A stretch of DNA of 19,385 nt from the NCBI GenBank assembly GCA_014879855.1, contig JACSRH010000143.1, positions 1 to 19,385 of the forward strand, read 5' to 3'. Numbering within the stretch: the stretch's first letter is position 1; each line of letters opens with the position of its first letter. The notes under the pieces were generated by a model. It was not told the origin of the DNA and made no database searches. It worked only from the letters and a program-made list of their open reading frames with translations. This stretch comes from Caldilineaceae bacterium. GTDB lineage: Bacteria > Chloroflexota > Anaerolineae > Caldilineales > Caldilineaceae. A program made the position numbers and the translations under genes. Below are positions 1 through 7,407 of this stretch, one piece after another.

Positions 1-2
1 CG

Positions 3-998
3 CTGTACGATCCAGCGGGCGCGGTGACGGGCGCCATCGAACTGTCCGAAGGCCCCGCGTATGGCCGTGAGATCCTCACCTCGGTGGCGCGGGGCTGGCT
101 GGCGGCGGGCGCGTTGGCCGTGCTGCTGGCCTCGCTGGCCGGATGGCTGGCCGCCAGCCGCATCACTGCGCCCATCCACGCGCTGGCGCAGACGGCCAGC
201 CGGATGGCAGATGGCGACCTGACGGCGCGTGTGCCGGATGCGGGCGGGCCAGCGAGCGCCCAAGACGAGCTGGGCCAGATGGCACGCGCCTTCAACCGCA
301 TGGCCGACCAGGTGGAAAGCACCATCACGACGCTGCGCCAGTTTGTGGCCGACGCTGCGCACCAGATGCACACCCCGCTCACCGCGTTGCGCACCAACCT
401 GGATCTGGCGGCTGGCCCCGAAGAGGCCGCGCCGCAGAATATCTACCTGGCACGTGCGCAGGGGCAGGTGGCGCGGCTGACCAGCCTCACCGACGAACTG
501 CTGCTGCTCTCGCGCGTCGAGACCGGCATCGCCGGCGCGGCGCCGCAGCGGTTTGACCTGGCGGCGCTGGCGCGTGGCCTGGCCGAGGCGCAAGCTGCGC
601 GGGCGGAGCAGGCCGGCCAAGCATTCAACCTGATGGCGCCAGCGACGCCGGTGTGGGTCGTGGGAGAGCCAGAGCAGCTCAGCGCGCTGACCGACAACCT
701 GGTCGACAACGCGCTCAAGTTCACCCCCGCCGGCGGCGCGGTGACCGTGCGCCTGGCGGTCGAGGCGGCTGCCGTGGTCTTCTCCGTCGAGGACACCGGC
801 ATCGGCATCCCCACCGATGATCTGCCAAAGCTTTTCCGCCGCTTTCATCGGGCGCGCAACGCTGCGGCCATCGCTGGCAGCGGGCTGGGCCTGGCCTACG
901 TCAAGGCCGTGGCCGAACGTCACGGCGGCAGCGTCATGGCCGAGAACACTGAACGCGGCGCGCGCTTCACAGTGACCTTGCCGCGCGCGACAGGGTAA
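3..998 (+). CDS. Sensor histidine kinase, C-terminal part (5' end outside window)
   Basis: Membrane sensor kinase of a two-component system that autophosphorylates on His and passes phosphate to a response regulator, presumably encoded upstream of the window. The frame is open to the first bases of the window, so the N-terminus is missing; a GTG at 24 is an internal codon rather than a likely start. Counting from that codon, there is a hydrophobic membrane helix (about 22-44), a HAMP linker (about 45-98, with the DELGQMARAFNRM segment), a HisKA helix with phosphoacceptor H113 in AHQMHTPL, and a HATPase_c domain with the N box (DNLVDNALKF, 224-233), G1 box DTGIGIP (257-263), F box around LFRRFHR (270) and G2 box GSGLGL (285-290). 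All key ATP-binding motifs are intact. The part before the helix should be the end of an extracytoplasmic sensor region. The signal sensed cannot be told from what is here. Confidence 0.93.
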   Translation: MYDPAGAVTGAIELSEGPAYGREILTSVARGWLAAGALAVLLASLAGWLAASRITAPIHALAQTASRMADGDLTARVPDAGGPASAQDELGQMARAFNRMADQVESTITTLRQFVADAAHQMHTPLTALRTNLDLAAGPEEAAPQNIYLARAQGQVARLTSLTDELLLLSRVETGIAGAAPQRFDLAALARGLAEAQAARAEQAGQAFNLMAPATPVWVVGEPEQLSALTDNLVDNALKFTPAGGAVTVRLAVEAAAVVFSVEDTGIGIPTDDLPKLFRRFHRARNAAAIAGSGLGLAYVKAVAERHGGSVMAENTERGARFTVTLPRATG

Positions 999-1072
999 GC
1001 TGGCGGCAAAAACCGCTGCCACGCCAATCACCTCCGCGCCAGCCCCCATCAACCTGCGCGCCCGCTAAAATA

Positions 1073-1101
1073 TTGGTCAATTCACCTGCACCGGTTATTG
1101 T
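1073..1101 (+). promoter_or_regulatory. Weak sigma70-like promoter candidate
   Basis: TTGGTC at 1073-1078 and TATTGT at 1096-1101 are separated by 17 bases in the 245-base gap before the LLM oxidoreductase. The match is modest (3 of 6 and 4 of 6 to consensus), so this is only a candidate. It would give a leader of about 135 bases. The rest of this gap shows only a short hairpin after the kinase stop (1001-1007 with 1015-1021) that lacks a T-tract. Confidence 0.2.
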
Positions 1102-1230
1102 ACATAGTGCGGGTCAGCCACCACGCGACTTGCCGGGTGGAAGGCATGAGATAGCGATCAGGTGGTCAGCCTGAGCACCAACCTCCATATATCATTACGA
1201 ACTACGTTTTGTTGAGATGCGGATCACTAC

Positions 1231-1236
1231 AAGGAG
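1231..1236 (+). promoter_or_regulatory. Ribosome binding site of the LLM oxidoreductase
   Basis: AAGGAG lies 7 bases before the ATG at 1244. It decides the start: an in-frame ATG at 1217 upstream has no such site, and the protein read from 1244 (MRVGLQIPSF) begins exactly at the first beta strand expected for the family. Confidence 0.8.
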
Positions 1237-1243
1237 ACTGATC

Positions 1244-2128
1244 ATGCGCGTTGGACTGCAAATTCCGTCGTTCAAGGTTCCCGGCGGCACGGCGGCAATC
1301 CGCCCCAACTTGAAAGAAGTCGTCACGACCGCGGAGGAGTCGGGTTTCTACAGCCTGTGGGTGATGGATCACTACTATCAGATCAAGGGCCTGTTCGGCG
1401 AGGCGTACACCGACCCGATGCTGGAGGCCTATACCACGCTCGGCTACTTTGCCGGGCTGACGGAGAAGGCCTGTCTCGGCGTACTGGTCACGGGCGTCAT
1501 CTACCGCCACCCCGCCGTGCTGCTGAAGATGGTCAACACCCTCGACATTCTCTCCGGGGGGCGCGCCTATCTTGGCATTGGCGCGGCCTGGTATGAGGAC
1601 GAGGCGAAGGGCTTCGGCATCCCCTATCCATCGACATCTGAGCGTTTCGAGCTGCTGGAGGACAATCTGAAGCTGGCAAAGGCGCTGTGGGCGAACGATG
1701 AGACCTCCTTCGCAGGCCAGCACCTCTCCGCGCCGGCGATCACCAACAACCCGCGCCCGCTCTCCACGCCCCACCCGCGCATCATGGTAGGCGGCACCGG
1801 CCCGAACAAAACCCTGCGCATGGTGGCGCAGTACGCCGACGCCTGCAACATCGGCGACTGGGTCGGCGCAGAGAATGTGCAGCAAGCCCTCGACAACCTC
1901 AAGCGGCATTGTGAGACGTTGGGTCGCGACTATGACACCGTTGAGAAGACCTCGCTCGGCACCGTGCATCTATCCGGCAAAGACACCGTGAAAGACGTCA
2001 TCAGCCGTATCAAGGGACTCTCGGCGATGGGCTTCACCCACGCGATCTTCAACATGCCGGATGTCTACACGATCACGCCGCTGGAGACCTTTGCCAACGA
2101 GATCATTCCGGCGGTGGCTGAACTTTAG
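1244..2128 (+). CDS. LLM-class F420-dependent oxidoreductase (Rv1855c/TIGR03560-like)
   Basis: Luciferase-like monooxygenase superfamily protein of 294 residues, a single TIM-barrel domain, expected in the cytoplasm. Members of this branch use the deazaflavin F420 (or FMN) for hydride transfer; the substrate is unknown. The N-terminus MRVGLQIPSF is the usual first strand. SLWVMDHYYQ, the LDILSGGRAYLGIGAAWYE segment (the signature loop of bacterial luciferase-like enzymes), PSTSERFELLED and PRIMVGGTGPNKTLRMVAQYADACNI in the second half all match the family. Length is typical and no key block is missing. It stands alone on the + strand, with 245 bases before it and about 150 after it, so co-transcription with the esterase is possible but not shown. 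The F420 preference is inferred from family resemblance, not from a residue that proves it. Confidence 0.88.
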   Translation: MRVGLQIPSFKVPGGTAAIRPNLKEVVTTAEESGFYSLWVMDHYYQIKGLFGEAYTDPMLEAYTTLGYFAGLTEKACLGVLVTGVIYRHPAVLLKMVNTLDILSGGRAYLGIGAAWYEDEAKGFGIPYPSTSERFELLEDNLKLAKALWANDETSFAGQHLSAPAITNNPRPLSTPHPRIMVGGTGPNKTLRMVAQYADACNIGDWVGAENVQQALDNLKRHCETLGRDYDTVEKTSLGTVHLSGKDTVKDVISRIKGLSAMGFTHAIFNMPDVYTITPLETFANEIIPAVAEL

Positions 2129-2143
2129 GGCAGAATCAGGGTG

Positions 2144-2205
2144 CGTTCCCGGCACGCCGCACCGATGATCGGCCTGGTAGAACCATCTGCGGTGTGCCGG
2201 GGACG
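2144..2205 (+). other. Branched RNA-like secondary structure in the leader of the esterase
   Basis: Bases 2144-2161 pair with 2188-2205 as 18 consecutive pairs. The two non-Watson-Crick positions (2147/2202 and 2156/2193) are G-U wobbles when read as + strand RNA, and would be A-C mismatches on the other strand. Inside this stem sit two small hairpins side by side: CCGA-TGA-TCGG (2162-2172) and TGGT-AGA-ACCA (2175-2185). The whole is a three-way junction. No T-tract follows, so it is not a standard intrinsic terminator. It lies 15 bases after the oxidoreductase stop and about 75 bases before the esterase start. A processed stem, an attenuating leader or a mobile REP-like palindrome are all possible. 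Confidence 0.5.
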
Positions 2206-2280
2206 TGATGTGCGGAAATACCAGGCAAGAGATTCAGGCGCCGGGTCGTGTTGATGGCAGACGCAAGAAAAATCGAAAGG

Positions 2281-3855
2281 ATGGCGACAAAGCGCATGAC
2301 AACTCCGGTAATGACGGCGGCAGGCAAGGTGCTGGGCGCACGCGACGACGCCAGCAGCGTGCACAGCTTCCGAGGCATTCCCTTTGCGACCCCGCCGGTC
2401 GGCGCGCTGCGCTGGCAGCCGCCCCAGCCGGTCGAACCGTGGTCCGGCACGCGTGAAACGACACACTTTGGCCCGCGCGCCATGCAACTGCCCGTCTTTG
2501 GCGACATGAATTTCCGCGCCAACAGCATGAGCGAGGACTGTCTCCACCTCAATGTGTGGACGCCCGATCCCTCGACCGCGGCGCGGCTGCCGGTGCTGGT
2601 CTACTTCTACGGCGGCGGCTTCATCGCGGGCGACGGCTCCGAACCGCGCTACGACGGCGCGGCATTGGCCCGGCGCGGCATCGTGACCGTGACCGTCAAC
2701 TACCGGCTGAACATCTTCGGCTTCTTTGCCCACCCCGAATTGAGCGCCGCATCGCCACACGGCTGCTCCGGCAACTATGGCTTTCTGGATCAGCGCGCGG
2801 CGCTGCGCTGGGTGCGCGAGAACATTGCGGCCTTTGGCGGCGACCCCGGCCGCGTGACCATCGCGGGGGAGTCGGCTGGGTCGATGTCGGTCAATGCGCA
2901 GATGCTTTCGCCGCTGTCGAAGGCGCTGATCGCCGGCGCCATCGGGTCGAGTGGCGGCATCGGCGCGCTGCCGCCCGTCCCGCTCGAAGAGGCTGAACGA
3001 CGCTGGCTGGCCTTTGCGCAGAACATCGGCGCGCCGTCGCTGGCAGAGCTGCGCGCCATGCCCGCCGAGAAACTGTTGGCGGCCACTACAGGCATGGCCC
3101 CGCACGAATTCCCCAGCGTGATCGACGGATGGTTCTTTCCCCGACCTCCTTTAGAGATGCTGGCCGCCGGTGAACAGGCGTGCGTGCCGCTGCTGGTCGG
3201 CTGGAATTCGGCGGAGATGCCCGCCATCGCCTTGCTGGGCGAGCTTGCGCCGACCCCCAAAAACTACGCGGCGGTGGTGCGGGCACTCTACGGCGACTGC
3301 GCGGACGAAGTGCTCCATCTCTATCCCGGCGCGATGGTGGAGCAGGTGGAGCGCGCCGCGACCGAGCTGGCGGGCGACCGTTTCCTGGTCTACAGCACCT
3401 GGCAGTGGGCGGACGCACATCGCAAAGCTGGCTGTCCGCTCTACCGCTACTACTACGCCCACCCGCGCCCGCCCATGGTTCCGGAGATGGGCGACGCGGT
3501 GGCCGGGCTGGCCGGCGGCGTGATCCGCGACGCGAACGACGCAGACGCGGCGATTGTCATGCCGCCGGCCAAGGGCGCGGTGCATTCGGCGGACATCGAG
3601 TACGCACTGGGCAACCTTGCCACCAATCGAGTCTACGCCTGGACGGAAGCGGATGCGCAAGTCTCCGAGTTGATGCAGGGCTACTACGCCAACTTCGTCA
3701 AGACCGGCGACCCGAACGGCCCCGGTCTGCCCCGGTGGCCGCGCGCAGATGAAGGGCCGGAGATGCAGTACATGGTCTGGGACGTGAAGCCCCACGTCAT
3801 GGTCGATCAAAACCGTGCACGCTACGCGTTTCACGACCAGTTCCGCAGGCAGTAG
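2281..3855 (+). CDS. Carboxylesterase type B (alpha/beta-hydrolase)
   Basis: Serine hydrolase of the cholinesterase/para-nitrobenzyl esterase family, about 524 residues, hydrolysing carboxylic esters; the natural substrate is unknown. From the ATG at 2281, the nucleophile is S198 in GESAGS (codon 2872-2874), the acid is E312 in GWNSAEM (codon 3214-3216) and the base is H435 in AVHSADIEY (codon 3583-3585). The oxyanion-hole motif YGGGF and the family block SEDCLHLNVWTP are also present, so the catalytic triad is complete. No signal peptide is seen, suggesting a cytoplasmic enzyme. The start is uncertain: in-frame GTG 2248, ATG 2254, ATG 2281 and ATG 2296 are all possible, none with a well-placed Shine-Dalgarno. 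Family alignment (MTTPVMTAAGKV) favours 2281 or 2296. A transporter remnant follows 8 bases after the stop. Confidence 0.92.
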   Translation: MATKRMTTPVMTAAGKVLGARDDASSVHSFRGIPFATPPVGALRWQPPQPVEPWSGTRETTHFGPRAMQLPVFGDMNFRANSMSEDCLHLNVWTPDPSTAARLPVLVYFYGGGFIAGDGSEPRYDGAALARRGIVTVTVNYRLNIFGFFAHPELSAASPHGCSGNYGFLDQRAALRWVRENIAAFGGDPGRVTIAGESAGSMSVNAQMLSPLSKALIAGAIGSSGGIGALPPVPLEEAERRWLAFAQNIGAPSLAELRAMPAEKLLAATTGMAPHEFPSVIDGWFFPRPPLEMLAAGEQACVPLLVGWNSAEMPAIALLGELAPTPKNYAAVVRALYGDCADEVLHLYPGAMVEQVERAATELAGDRFLVYSTWQWADAHRKAGCPLYRYYYAHPRPPMVPEMGDAVAGLAGGVIRDANDADAAIVMPPAKGAVHSADIEYALGNLATNRVYAWTEADAQVSELMQGYYANFVKTGDPNGPGLPRWPRADEGPEMQYMVWDVKPHVMVDQNRARYAFHDQFRRQ

Positions 3856-3863
3856 CCAAGGCC

Positions 3864-4028
3864 ATGCCCAAAACCAACGACAACGTCCGCGGGGTCGGTT
3901 TTCTGCTGCTGGCGCTGCTCACCATTTCCCTCCAGACCGTGGCCGTCAAGTGGATCAGCGGCGACTATCCTGTATCTTGTATCGAGAACGAAAGTAAAGG
4001 GGAACAAGCATGGAGTACGCTCGATTAG
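3864..4028 (+). pseudogene. Truncated EamA/DMT-family transporter remnant
   Basis: An ATG 8 bases after the esterase stop opens a frame that reads as the N-terminus of a drug/metabolite transporter of the EamA (RhaT-like) type: a short polar start with NVRG, a first membrane helix (GFLLLALLTISLQTVAVKW), then SGDYPV at about residues 32-37. After residue 37 (base 3974) the family resemblance stops abruptly. The frame continues through SCIENESKG and ends at a TAG at 4026-4028, inside the start of the aldo/keto reductase. An intact member has about 280-300 residues and ten helices; only the first helix is left. A deletion has probably joined the 5' end of this gene to the aldo/keto reductase leader. 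The call rests on recognising one helix and its flanks. Confidence 0.6.
3997..4003 (+). promoter_or_regulatory. Ribosome binding site of the aldo/keto reductase
   Basis: AAGGGGA sits 6 bases before the ATG at 4010 and supports that start. It lies inside the non-homologous tail of the transporter remnant, so the leader of the reductase begins right after the presumed deletion point near 3974. Confidence 0.75.
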
Positions 4029-4993
4029 GTTCGACCGGCCTGCAGGTCTCGCGCATCTGCCTCGGCTGCATGGGCTTCGGCGATGCGGCGAATTGGGTGC
4101 ACAAGTGGGTGCTCGACGAGGAAGCGAGCCGGCCGGTCATCCAGCACGCGTTGGAACTGGGCATCAATTTCTTCGACACGGCCAATGTCTACTCGATCGG
4201 CGTGAGCGAAGAGATTCTCGGGCGCGCACTGCGCGACTTCGCCAAACGGGACGAGGTCGTCATCGCCACCAAGGTGCGCGGCAGGATGCGCGAGGGGGCA
4301 AACGGCGAAGGACTGTCGCGCAAGGCGATCCTGAGCGAGATCGACCACAGCCTGCGCCGGCTGCAAACCGACTACGTTGACCTCTACCAGATCCATCGTT
4401 GGGACTACGAAACGCCGATCGAGGAGACGATGGAAGCGCTCAACGACGTGGTGCGGGCCGGCAAGGCGCGCTATATCGGCGCGTCGGCCATGTGGGCGTG
4501 GCAGTTTCAGCAGGCGCTGCATGTCGCCGAACAGCATGGCTGGACGCGCTTTGTCTCCATGCAGAACCACCTGAACCTCATCTACCGTGAGGAGGAGCGC
4601 GAGATGCTGCCCCTCTGCCGCGCCGAAGGGATCGGCGCGATCCCGTACAGCCCGCTCGCCGCGGGCCGCCTGACGCGCGACTGGACGGCGGACAGCTCCC
4701 TGCGCGCCCAGACCGACCAGATCGCGGTCGGCAAGTACGACGCCACGGCTGACACCGATCGCGAGATCGTGGCGCGGGTGGCGGCGCTTGCCGACAAGCA
4801 CAGCGTGCTGCGCTCGCAGATCGCGCTGGCCTGGCTGCTGCAAAAAGAGCCGGTGACCGCGCCCATCATCGGCGCCACCAAGCTATCGCACCTGGAGGAG
4901 GCCGCCGGCGCGCTGGCCGTCAAGCTGGCGCCGGAAGAGGTTGCGTACCTGGAGGAGCCATACGCGCCGCATCGCATCGTCGGCCATCAGTAG
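4010..4993 (+). CDS. Aldo/keto reductase
   Basis: NADPH-dependent aldehyde/ketone reductase with a TIM-barrel fold, 327 residues, cytoplasmic; the substrate cannot be told. The catalytic tetrad is complete: D56 and Y61 in FFDTANVYS, K88 in VIATKVRG and H129 in LYQIHRWD. The start LGSTGLQVSRICLGCMGFG and the closing region (PVTAPIIGATKLSHLEEA, about 286-303), which contributes to cofactor binding, fit the YajO/AKR11-12-like bacterial group. The N-terminus is supported by a Shine-Dalgarno 6 bases upstream. The first 19 bases overlap the tail of the truncated transporter frame. The gene is convergent with the phosphatase at 5179; a strong hairpin lies between them. Confidence 0.93.
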   Translation: MEYARLGSTGLQVSRICLGCMGFGDAANWVHKWVLDEEASRPVIQHALELGINFFDTANVYSIGVSEEILGRALRDFAKRDEVVIATKVRGRMREGANGEGLSRKAILSEIDHSLRRLQTDYVDLYQIHRWDYETPIEETMEALNDVVRAGKARYIGASAMWAWQFQQALHVAEQHGWTRFVSMQNHLNLIYREEEREMLPLCRAEGIGAIPYSPLAAGRLTRDWTADSSLRAQTDQIAVGKYDATADTDREIVARVAALADKHSVLRSQIALAWLLQKEPVTAPIIGATKLSHLEEAAGALAVKLAPEEVAYLEEPYAPHRIVGHQ

Positions 4994-5063
4994 TGCTTGG
5001 CCGGCAGCTAGCGCCGCCACAGCAGCATCCCTCTATTGGTTGGCCGATACTTGCATTTTCTCT

Positions 5064-5095
5064 GGTGACAACCACTTCCAAACGTGGCTGTCACC
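5064..5095. terminator. Strong hairpin between convergent genes
   Basis: GGTGACA (5064-5070) pairs with TGTCACC (5089-5095); after one A/C mismatch, CCAC (5072-5075) pairs with GTGG (5084-5087), leaving an 8-base loop. It lies 70 bases past the reductase stop and 84 bases past the phosphatase stop, where a shared terminator would be expected. Neither strand has a T-tract after it, so the role as terminator is only inferred from position and stem strength. Confidence 0.4.
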
Positions 5096-5128
5096 TCTGG
5101 GCAACGCCAAAAAGTTGCAAATTATTCC

Positions 5129-5141
5129 GGCTCAGAGAGCC
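5129..5141 (-). terminator. Possible terminator of the phosphatase unit
   Basis: GGCTC-AGA-GAGCC forms a 5-bp stem. In the minus-strand transcript it is followed by an AU-rich stretch (GGAATAATTTGCAACTTTTT), 38 bases after the phosphatase stop. The stem is short and the T-run is interrupted, so this is a weak candidate. Confidence 0.3.
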
Positions 5142-5178
5142 TCAGTGTTCCTGGCGAAGAGGACGGATCGGCGCAAGG

Positions 5179-5919
5179 CTAGCGCGTATACAGCGACAAG
5201 GGCAGGTGCGGCGCGCGGTTGAGATAGCGGACGGCCACAAATCCTTCAGCCAGAAAATCGATGCGGCTGATCGCCGTATTGATGTGGCTGAAATGGAAGG
5301 CGGGCTGTTCCCCCGCATCGAGCAGCGCCTTGATCAATTGATCCATGAAGGCGCCATGCGTCACCAGCAGGAGCACCTCGTCGGCGCGATCCTCGGCCCA
5401 TTGGCGCAGGGTCTGGGCCACGCGGCGCGCCCGCTCTGTACATTGCGCCATGTGTTCGTAGCCGTTCCACCACCACCCCTCGTCAGTCATTTCCGGCGGC
5501 AGCAGATAAGTTGGAAAACGGTCAAGCGCCTCCGGGCGCGTCAGCCCGCCAAAGTTGACCACACTGTCCGCACGCGGGTCGCCGGTGAAAAGGCCGCCAT
5601 GCTCATGAATATCGATCCACACCTGAGGGGTCAGGCCAAGCGCCGCGGCCAGCGGCGCGGTCGTGTTCAGCGCGCGCACCATCGGGCTGGTGTAGAGCGC
5701 TGTCACCGGCCGCTCGCTGATGCTGGTGCGACGCAGCGTGTCGGTCTCCTCTGGCGGTGTGATGCCAGCGAAGAAACGAGCCAGACGCTGCGCCTGCTCC
5801 TCACCGACAGGGGTCAATTCCGGTTCATGATTGCGAGTGTTGATATAGTCGTCGTAGGGCAACGTTTCGGCCCACAGGTTGTTCGTCGACTGTCCGTGGC
5901 GGACGAGTAAAAGTCTCAC
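5179..5919 (-). CDS. Histidine phosphatase family protein (phosphoglycerate-mutase-like)
   Basis: Branch 1 histidine phosphatase of 246 residues. The phospho-accepting H8 lies in the LVRHGQS motif at the very N-terminus, R82 in TSPMVRALNT, an E106 in IHEHGG and the second catalytic H188 in LLLVTHGAF; all elements of the pocket are present. The substrate (sugar phosphate, phosphoglycerate or other) is not evident. The start chosen is GTG at 5919: RHG enzymes begin a few residues before this motif, and AAGGAA (5925-5930) stands 5 bases upstream. The frame stays open to 6069 but that extension overlaps the aminotransferase and has no family resemblance. It follows the aminotransferase stop by 10 bases, so the two genes are probably co-transcribed, with the ribosome site overlapping the upstream stop. 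Confidence 0.9.
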   Translation of the reverse strand: MRLLLVRHGQSTNNLWAETLPYDDYINTRNHEPELTPVGEEQAQRLARFFAGITPPEETDTLRRTSISERPVTALYTSPMVRALNTTAPLAAALGLTPQVWIDIHEHGGLFTGDPRADSVVNFGGLTRPEALDRFPTYLLPPEMTDEGWWWNGYEHMAQCTERARRVAQTLRQWAEDRADEVLLLVTHGAFMDQLIKALLDAGEQPAFHFSHINTAISRIDFLAEGFVAVRYLNRAPHLPLSLYTR

Positions 5920-5929
5920 AGCGCTTCCT

Positions 5930-7102
5930 TCACAGGGTGGGGACGACTTGCGCCATCCGATCGAGCATTTTTTCCAGATCTTGCGTACGTTCGGCGATGC
6001 TGAAGCGCACATAGCCTTCACCAGCCGGGCCAAACGCACTGCCCGGCGTGCCGACGACCAACGCCGCATCGATCAACGCCTGCGTGATCTCCAGGCTGTT
6101 TTTGTGGGTCTGGGTAAAGCGCGGAAAAACATAGAACGCGCCTTCAATCGGCGGGCATTCGATGCCGGGGATCTCCTCGAAAGCATCCAGCACCAGGCGA
6201 CGGCGCTGGTCATAGACCGCCACCATCTCCTTGATGCATGTCTGCGGCCCGGTGAGTGCAGCGACGCCGGCGGCCATCGTAAAGCTGGCGGCGGATTGTG
6301 CACTGTGCGTCTGGTAGATACGCGCCAACTTGACGATTGGCTCGGGGCCGGCCAGCCAGCCCAAACGCCACCCAGTCATCGCATACGCCTTGCTGAAGCC
6401 ATTGACGACAATGGTGCGGTCGGCCATCCCCGGCTCCGCCGCGAGGCTGTAATGGATGTTGTTGCGGTACAGGATGTGCTCGTAGATCTCGTCGCTGATC
6501 ACATAGAGGTCGTGCGCGGTGGCAACATAGACAATCGCGTCGATCTCAGCGCGACTGAGCACACGCCCGGTCGGGTTGTTAGGGCTGTTGACCATCAGCA
6601 CTTTTGTACGCGGCGTGACATGCTGTTCGAGCAGATCGGCTGTCACCCGAAAGTGATCGTCACCGGCCAGCGGGACGCGCACCGGGGTGGCGTGGTGCAG
6701 CAGAATCATCGGCGCATAGCTTACCCACGACGGGTCGAGGATCATCACATCGTCGCCGGGTTCGAGCAGCGCGGCCAGCGTGGCAAAGATCGCCCACTTG
6801 GCGCCTGGCGTCACCATGATCTGCGCCGGGGCGATGTGGTGAATGTTGTTCTCGCACTTGAGTTTGTCGACGATGGCTTCGAACAGCGCAGGTGTGCCGA
6901 AAGAGGGCGGATAGTGTGTGTCGCCTGCATTGATGGCGCGGATGCCAGCTTCGACAATGTGGCGCGGCGTGTCAAAATCAGGTTCGCCGCCGGCCAGGCT
7001 GACGACGTCTTTGCCTGCCGCGCGCAGATCGCGCCCGCGCTGCATCATCATTGTCGTCGGCGAAGGCGGCACGCCGTGAAGGGTGGTGGAGAGTGCTTTC
7101 AT
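5930..7102 (-). CDS. Pyridoxal-phosphate aminotransferase, class I/II (aspartate aminotransferase-like)
   Basis: Fold-type I PLP enzyme of 390 residues, the usual length. It transfers an amino group between an amino acid and a 2-oxo acid in the cytoplasm. Motifs in order: SLAGGEPDFDTP (35-46), PGAKWAIF (99-106) for the phosphate/ring site, SPNNPTG (173-179), D204 in VISDEIYEH binding the pyridine N, K238 in NGFSKAYAMTGWRLGW forming the Schiff base, and a conserved Arg near the C-terminus in YVRFSIA that should bind the substrate carboxylate. This resembles the Thermus-type aspartate/prephenate aminotransferase subgroup; the exact substrate is open. The start is ATG 7102 because family members begin there (MKALSTTLHG); an in-frame ATG at 7180 only adds an unrelated tail. 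No clear Shine-Dalgarno is seen. A TATACA on the minus strand (7106-7111) very close to the start raises the possibility of a very short leader. Confidence 0.93.
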   Translation of the reverse strand: MKALSTTLHGVPPSPTTMMMQRGRDLRAAGKDVVSLAGGEPDFDTPRHIVEAGIRAINAGDTHYPPSFGTPALFEAIVDKLKCENNIHHIAPAQIMVTPGAKWAIFATLAALLEPGDDVMILDPSWVSYAPMILLHHATPVRVPLAGDDHFRVTADLLEQHVTPRTKVLMVNSPNNPTGRVLSRAEIDAIVYVATAHDLYVISDEIYEHILYRNNIHYSLAAEPGMADRTIVVNGFSKAYAMTGWRLGWLAGPEPIVKLARIYQTHSAQSAASFTMAAGVAALTGPQTCIKEMVAVYDQRRRLVLDAFEEIPGIECPPIEGAFYVFPRFTQTHKNSLEITQALIDAALVVGTPGSAFGPAGEGYVRFSIAERTQDLEKMLDRMAQVVPTL

Positions 7103-7239
7103 AGGTGTATACTCGCTCGTTTCAGGCGCAAAAGATAGATAAAACCGCCAGAGGCCAGCCACCCTAGCAGCAGCTGACATCGCAACGGCGCTGGATGCAG
7201 TGTACCATCAGATGGCTGCCTTGGCAGGTTTCCGATGAA

Positions 7240-7274
7240 ATCCGCGAGCATCCGCCGGAGCCGTTTCATCCGCG
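7240..7274. repeat. Short ATCCGCG-type intergenic repeats
   Basis: ATCCGCG (7240-7246), ATCCGCC (7250-7256) and ATCCGCG (7268-7274) occur within 35 bases, the last preceded by TTTC and the first by GAA. The arrangement resembles degenerate short repeats often found in non-coding DNA of environmental bacteria. No function is known from the sequence. Confidence 0.35.
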
Positions 7275-7360
7275 GTCTATTTTGTTGGGATGTACAGATT
7301 ACGCCCCCACGGTGAAGTCAACGTCGTAGCCGATCGGTCAGGATCGGCGAGGTGCGGGTG

Positions 7361-7369
7361 TGTTATACT
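7361..7369 (+). promoter_or_regulatory. Extended -10 promoter element for the secreted protein
   Basis: TGTTATACT matches the extended -10 pattern (TG, one base, TATACT). No good -35 box lies 16-18 bases upstream, as is usual for extended -10 promoters. Transcription would start near 7376, giving a leader of about 32 bases that contains the purine-rich GGAAGGGG (7390-7397) before the GTG start at 7408. Confidence 0.5.
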
Positions 7370-7407
7370 GTCGGCGCAACCATCATGTGGAAGGGGAACG
7401 GACAGAC

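Larger units (their letters stand above)
7103..7407. other. Divergent intergenic region
   Basis: This 305-base gap separates the start of the minus-strand aminotransferase from the start of the plus-strand secreted protein. It should hold promoters for both. The plus-side extended -10 element (7361-7369) is convincing and is listed separately. On the minus side only TATACA at 7106-7111 stands out. The middle contains three ATCCGC-type repeats (7240-7274). No gene, tRNA or other RNA was recognised. Confidence 0.6.

Noticed and set aside
2144..2205. tRNA or integron attC site
   Set aside because: The outer stem is far longer than an acceptor stem and there is no T-loop or anticodon arm; the core integron site motifs and an integrase are not seen.
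2125..3105. Minus-strand frame of 326 codons opposite the esterase
   Set aside because: It is antisense to the catalytic motifs of the esterase and has no recognisable domain.
5879..7138. Long + strand frame of 419 codons opposite the aminotransferase
   Set aside because: It mirrors a well-supported aminotransferase, is rich in Arg, His and Asp as antisense GC-rich frames are, and has no recognisable domain.
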